This document shows, one piece after another, positions 61,245 through 64,000 of a stretch of 64,000 bases of DNA (position 1 is its first letter; each line of letters opens with the position of its first letter). The stretch is taken from positions 35,503 to 99,502 of the forward strand of contig JAEEYQ010000026.1 in assembly GCA_016288215.1 (NCBI GenBank), in the 5' to 3' direction. The stretch comes from Lentisphaeria bacterium. GTDB taxonomy: Bacteria; Verrucomicrobiota; Lentisphaeria; Oligosphaerales; Oligosphaeraceae. Below the pieces are notes generated by a model. It did no database searches, was not told the origin of the DNA, and saw only the letters and a list, made by a program, of their open reading frames with translations. A program made the translations under genes and the position numbers.

Positions 61245-61449
61245 TCGTCTGGGCGGCGGAAACCGCCGAGTCTTACCGTGTTGCGCCATTCTGGAGCCTA
61301 AAGACAAATACAGATATGAGACAGACCATGCAGACGATGACCTTCCAGAAAACTATACGGCAAGTGGAAAATGTCAGACATATTATTACATTAACATCTA
61401 TATAGAAAGAAAACTGACCACCACAACGCAAGAAAGGGGAACAAACGGA

Positions 61450-63672
61450 ATGGATTTGGCATCGCTGCTTTTGAAGATGGACACCCTGCATGCGTCCGAC
61501 CTCTTTCTCAGCGTCGGCCGGCACCCCGGCATGCGCAGCCATGGGGAAGTGGTTCCCATTCCAGACTGTCCGCCCATCACGCAAGAGGATTTTCAGAGCT
61601 TCTTTCGGGACTGCCTTCCGGCGGACATTCCCAAACGCATGGAGGCGGAGAAGGACCTGGACATGGGCGTCTCGTTGGGGGCGGGGCGGCGTTTCCGTCT
61701 GAATCTCTCCTATCAGCGAGGCAACCTTTCCATGGCCGTGCGGCGGATTCCCTCCGGAGCCCTGGACGCGACGGCGCTCCGCATTCCGGAGAACGTGCTG
61801 AAATTGGCGGAGCTGAACCGCGGCCTCGTCCTCATCACGGGGGCCACCGGCTCCGGCAAGACCACCACCATGGCCTGCATGCTGAACCACATCAACATGA
61901 CCATGCGCAAACATGTGGTCACCATCGAGGACCCCATCGAATTCTCCCATGAAGACCAAATGGCCATCATCTCCCAACGGGAGATCGGCTCCGACACGCA
62001 GGACTTCGCCACTGCCCTGCGCCATGTGGTCCGCCAAAACCCCGACATCATCTTCATCGGGGAGATGCGGGACCAGGAGACCATCCGCACCGCCATCTCC
62101 GCCGCCATGACCGGTCATCTCGTCATGGCCACCATGCACACCATCGACGTCCAGCAGACCATTGAGCGCATCATCTCCTACTTCCCCGAAGGGATGCGGG
62201 ACCAGGTGGCCATGGACCTTTCCCTGGTCATCGGCGGCATCATCGCCCAACGGCTGGTTCCGCGCAAAGACAACGACGGACGGGTCCCCGCGTTCGAAGT
62301 GCTTAAGAGCACGCCACTGGTGAGCCGCCTCATCCGCACGAGAGATTTGGAGCCCATTCCGGAGATTCTCAAAAGCGGCGTCCAAGACGGGATGATTGAC
62401 TTCAACCATTCTCTGCATGCCCTTGTCAAAGAGGGACTTGTGGAGTTGGACGTAGCCGCCTCCTGCGCCACGGGAAAAGACGCCTTCATGCTGTTAGCGC
62501 AGGGCATGGAGACCGGAATCGACACCCTGCGGCAGTATTCCGGCGACCCCGACCACGGCCTGAGCATCAAGCGGCTCCTCCGCGAGGCCATCGTACGCCA
62601 TTCCTCCGACCTCATCCTCACCGTGGACGCCCCTCCTGTCATCCGCGTGGACGGCACCCTCCGCCCGCTGGACATGCCTGTTCTGGGCAGCGCTGACACG
62701 CAGAAGTTGCTCTTCAGCGTCCTCACCCCCTCTCAACGCCTTGAGTTCGAGACCAACCACGAAGTCGATTTCGCCTTAAGCGTCCGCGGACTGGACACGC
62801 CGGAGGGAACAACGGAAGTAACTCAGCCGCAACGAAATGCAGATTTCCGCTTCCGCGTCAACGGCTTCTACCAAAAGGGCAGCGTGGCCTGCGCCATGCG
62901 GGTCATTCCCAACGTCATTCCCACGCCGGAGGCCATCGGGCTGCCGCCCGCCGTCGTCAATCTGTGTACACGGCAGCAGGGACTGGTTCTGGTCACAGGG
63001 CCCACGGGAAGCGGCAAATCCACCACATTGGCCTCCATGCTCAATGTGCTCAACCAAAACCGCCCCTGCCACATCATCACCATCGAGGACCCCATCGAAT
63101 TCGTCCATTCCCACAAGGCCGCCATCGTGGAGCAGCGGGAGATCCATGCGGACACGTTCAGCTTCGCCAACGCCCTCAAATATGTGCTGCGACAGGATCC
63201 AGACGTGATTCTCGTGGGCGAGATGCGGGATCCGGAGACCATCGCCACCGTGCTGACGGCGGCCGAAACCGGCCATCTCGTCTTCGCCACCCTCCACACC
63301 AACGACGTGACCCAAAGCGTGGACCGCATCATCGACGTCTTCCCCTCCGAACGGCAAAACCAAATCCGCTCCCAGCTGGCCGCCTGTCTGGAGGCCATCA
63401 TCTCCCAACGGCTGCTCCCGCGGAAGAGCGGACAGGGGCGAGTGGCCATCTTCGAGGTGCTCATGGGGACGCTGGCGGTCCGCGCCCTCATCCGCGACAA
63501 GAAGACCCACCAGTTGCTGAGCGTCATGGAAACCTCCATGAAAGAAGGCATGATCACCATGGAGCGGGCTCTGCGCAACGCCTGCGAAATGGGAGTCATC
63601 TCGCAGGCCACCATGCTGACCGCCATGCCCTCCAACTCCAAATCCTCCATCACCGGCATCAACTACCGCTAG
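61450..63672 (+). CDS. Fused PilU-PilT-type twitching motility ATPase (tandem)
   Basis: A 740-residue protein made of two PilT-family ATPases in one chain. The first (about 1-365) has Walker A GATGSGKTT (131-139), Walker B DIIFIGEMRD and the His box GHLVMATMHT, and ends in a PilU-like segment (STPLVSRLIRTRDL, DGMIDFNHSLHALVKEGL). The second (about 375-735) has Walker A GPTGSGKST (517-525), DVILVGEMRD, GHLVFATLHT and the PilT-type AVRALIRDKKTHQL. Both sites look intact. PilT and PilU retract type IV pili and normally are separate hexamers. The start ATG at 61450 is used; the longer frame covers the end of the previous gene. No RBS of note is present. Confidence 0.88.
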   Translation: MDLASLLLKMDTLHASDLFLSVGRHPGMRSHGEVVPIPDCPPITQEDFQSFFRDCLPADIPKRMEAEKDLDMGVSLGAGRRFRLNLSYQRGNLSMAVRRIPSGALDATALRIPENVLKLAELNRGLVLITGATGSGKTTTMACMLNHINMTMRKHVVTIEDPIEFSHEDQMAIISQREIGSDTQDFATALRHVVRQNPDIIFIGEMRDQETIRTAISAAMTGHLVMATMHTIDVQQTIERIISYFPEGMRDQVAMDLSLVIGGIIAQRLVPRKDNDGRVPAFEVLKSTPLVSRLIRTRDLEPIPEILKSGVQDGMIDFNHSLHALVKEGLVELDVAASCATGKDAFMLLAQGMETGIDTLRQYSGDPDHGLSIKRLLREAIVRHSSDLILTVDAPPVIRVDGTLRPLDMPVLGSADTQKLLFSVLTPSQRLEFETNHEVDFALSVRGLDTPEGTTEVTQPQRNADFRFRVNGFYQKGSVACAMRVIPNVIPTPEAIGLPPAVVNLCTRQQGLVLVTGPTGSGKSTTLASMLNVLNQNRPCHIITIEDPIEFVHSHKAAIVEQREIHADTFSFANALKYVLRQDPDVILVGEMRDPETIATVLTAAETGHLVFATLHTNDVTQSVDRIIDVFPSERQNQIRSQLAACLEAIISQRLLPRKSGQGRVAIFEVLMGTLAVRALIRDKKTHQLLSVMETSMKEGMITMERALRNACEMGVISQATMLTAMPSNSKSSITGINYR

Positions 63673-63677
63673 CCATT

Positions 63678-63695
63678 CCATTATATATTATATGG
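63678..63695. repeat. AT-rich palindrome before the second sialidase gene
   Basis: CCATTATATATTATATGG followed by TATAGGAG, the latter giving the ribosome-binding site of the next gene. It is the same type as at 12289, 30556 and (inverted) 36056. Confidence 0.5.
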
Positions 63696-63708
63696 TATAG
63701 GAGACCGC

Positions 63709-64000
63709 ATGAAACAAATTCTTTCCATCTGTGCCCTCACTGCCGCACTTTGCTTCGCGGCTGACGAACCGCCGGCCTTCACGCCCGCGAAGAACGTCTC
63801 CCATGGCGTTGTCTGCGAACTGCCGAGGACGGAGCCCTTCCGCTATTTCGCATGGCCGCCCATCGCGCGGCAGGACGACGGCACGCTGGTGGTGGCCGCC
63901 TCCGGCTACCGCAAAAGCCATGTCTGCCCCTGGGGCCGCACGGTCATCTGCAAGAGCAAGGACAACGGTGCCACATGGACCATGCCGCAAATCATCAACA
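63709..64000 (+). CDS. Sialidase-type (BNR) secreted protein, 5' part only
   Basis: 97 codons run off the window end. The N-terminus is a signal peptide (MKQILSICALTAALCFA). After it come WPPIARQDDGTLVVAASGYR and CKSKDNGATWTMPQ, which contains an Asp-box-like SKDNGATW. It is therefore probably a sialidase-fold exo-glycosidase like the gene at 1-1098. The ATG follows TAGGAGACCGC. It starts 36 bp after the PilU-PilT gene. Confidence 0.75.
   Translation, partial: MKQILSICALTAALCFAADEPPAFTPAKNVSHGVVCELPRTEPFRYFAWPPIARQDDGTLVVAASGYRKSHVCPWGRTVICKSKDNGATWTMPQIIN

Overview
The window looks like a chromosome segment of an anaerobic, diderm, gut-type bacterium of the PVC superphylum, most likely Lentisphaerota (Victivallis-like). 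The indications are a 711-residue GreA with a long N-terminal domain, as in Chlamydia; a lysine/alanine-rich histone H1-like protein; an LPS heptosyltransferase; type IV pilus ATPases; TatA/TatC; rubrerythrin and rubredoxin domains; and many host- or plant-glycan hydrolases (two sialidase-type proteins, GH20, GH2, GH36 and a GH10-like protein). The species assignment is an inference from gene content. Most genes are on the + strand, tightly packed, and many lack a strong Shine-Dalgarno site.

Layout. 1-7007: a sialidase and a conserved unknown gene (both -), a repeat-rich gap, then GH20-like and GH2 enzymes (+). 7488-10592: rsgA, a metallo-hydrolase, a HAD phosphatase and a small membrane exporter. 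10780-12005 (-): two tRNA-Glu genes and a two-gene small heat shock operon behind a good sigma-54 promoter match. 12437-15560: a short UvrA paralogue and a YhhN membrane protein. 15692-18153 (-): an acyltransferase-like protein and an iron-type alcohol dehydrogenase. 18798-23471: sbcD-sbcC. 23789-30473: an NtrC-type activator with a degenerate receiver, a SecD-P1-like lipoprotein, the long GreA, thioredoxin, a Gfo/Idh/MocA oxidoreductase and a SpoU methyltransferase. 30583-35954: proC, a heptosyltransferase, a GT4 glycosyltransferase and a GH10-like secreted protein. 36085-42464: tatA, tatC, a radical SAM activase, an esterase, a GH36 enzyme and a zinc alcohol dehydrogenase.

42501-51632 is an accessory segment: a frameshifted membrane gene, a 130-bp remnant of an IS1634-like element, a GNAT-nucleotidyltransferase fusion, an ISL3 transposase remnant, a redox/oxygen-defence cluster (metallo-beta-lactamase-rubredoxin fusion, alpha/beta hydrolase, nitronate monooxygenase-like enzyme, TetR regulator, rubrerythrin, cysteine-rich PAS-like protein), and a full IS1634-like element with 32-bp terminal repeats. 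The truncated and complete IS copies lie in the same orientation on either side of the cluster.

51817-64000 returns to core genes: an HD hydrolase, the H1-like protein, an SPFH-GYF protein, holA, argH, trmO, a ribulokinase, an AAA-ATPase/PD-(D/E)XK protein, a fused PilU-PilT-like double ATPase, and the start of a second sialidase-type gene.

The gaps hold much unexplained structure: 6-14 bp minisatellites, a divergent ~130-nt dispersed repeat with a TTGCA-N5-TGCAA head, AT-rich CC..TATATA..GG palindromes just before several genes, and a GC-rich double-hairpin repeat. The most unusual items are the PilU-PilT fusion, the IS-bounded redox cluster with its PAS-like cysteine protein, the receiver lacking its phospho-aspartate, the H1-like protein with two repeat types, and the dispersed noncoding repeat.
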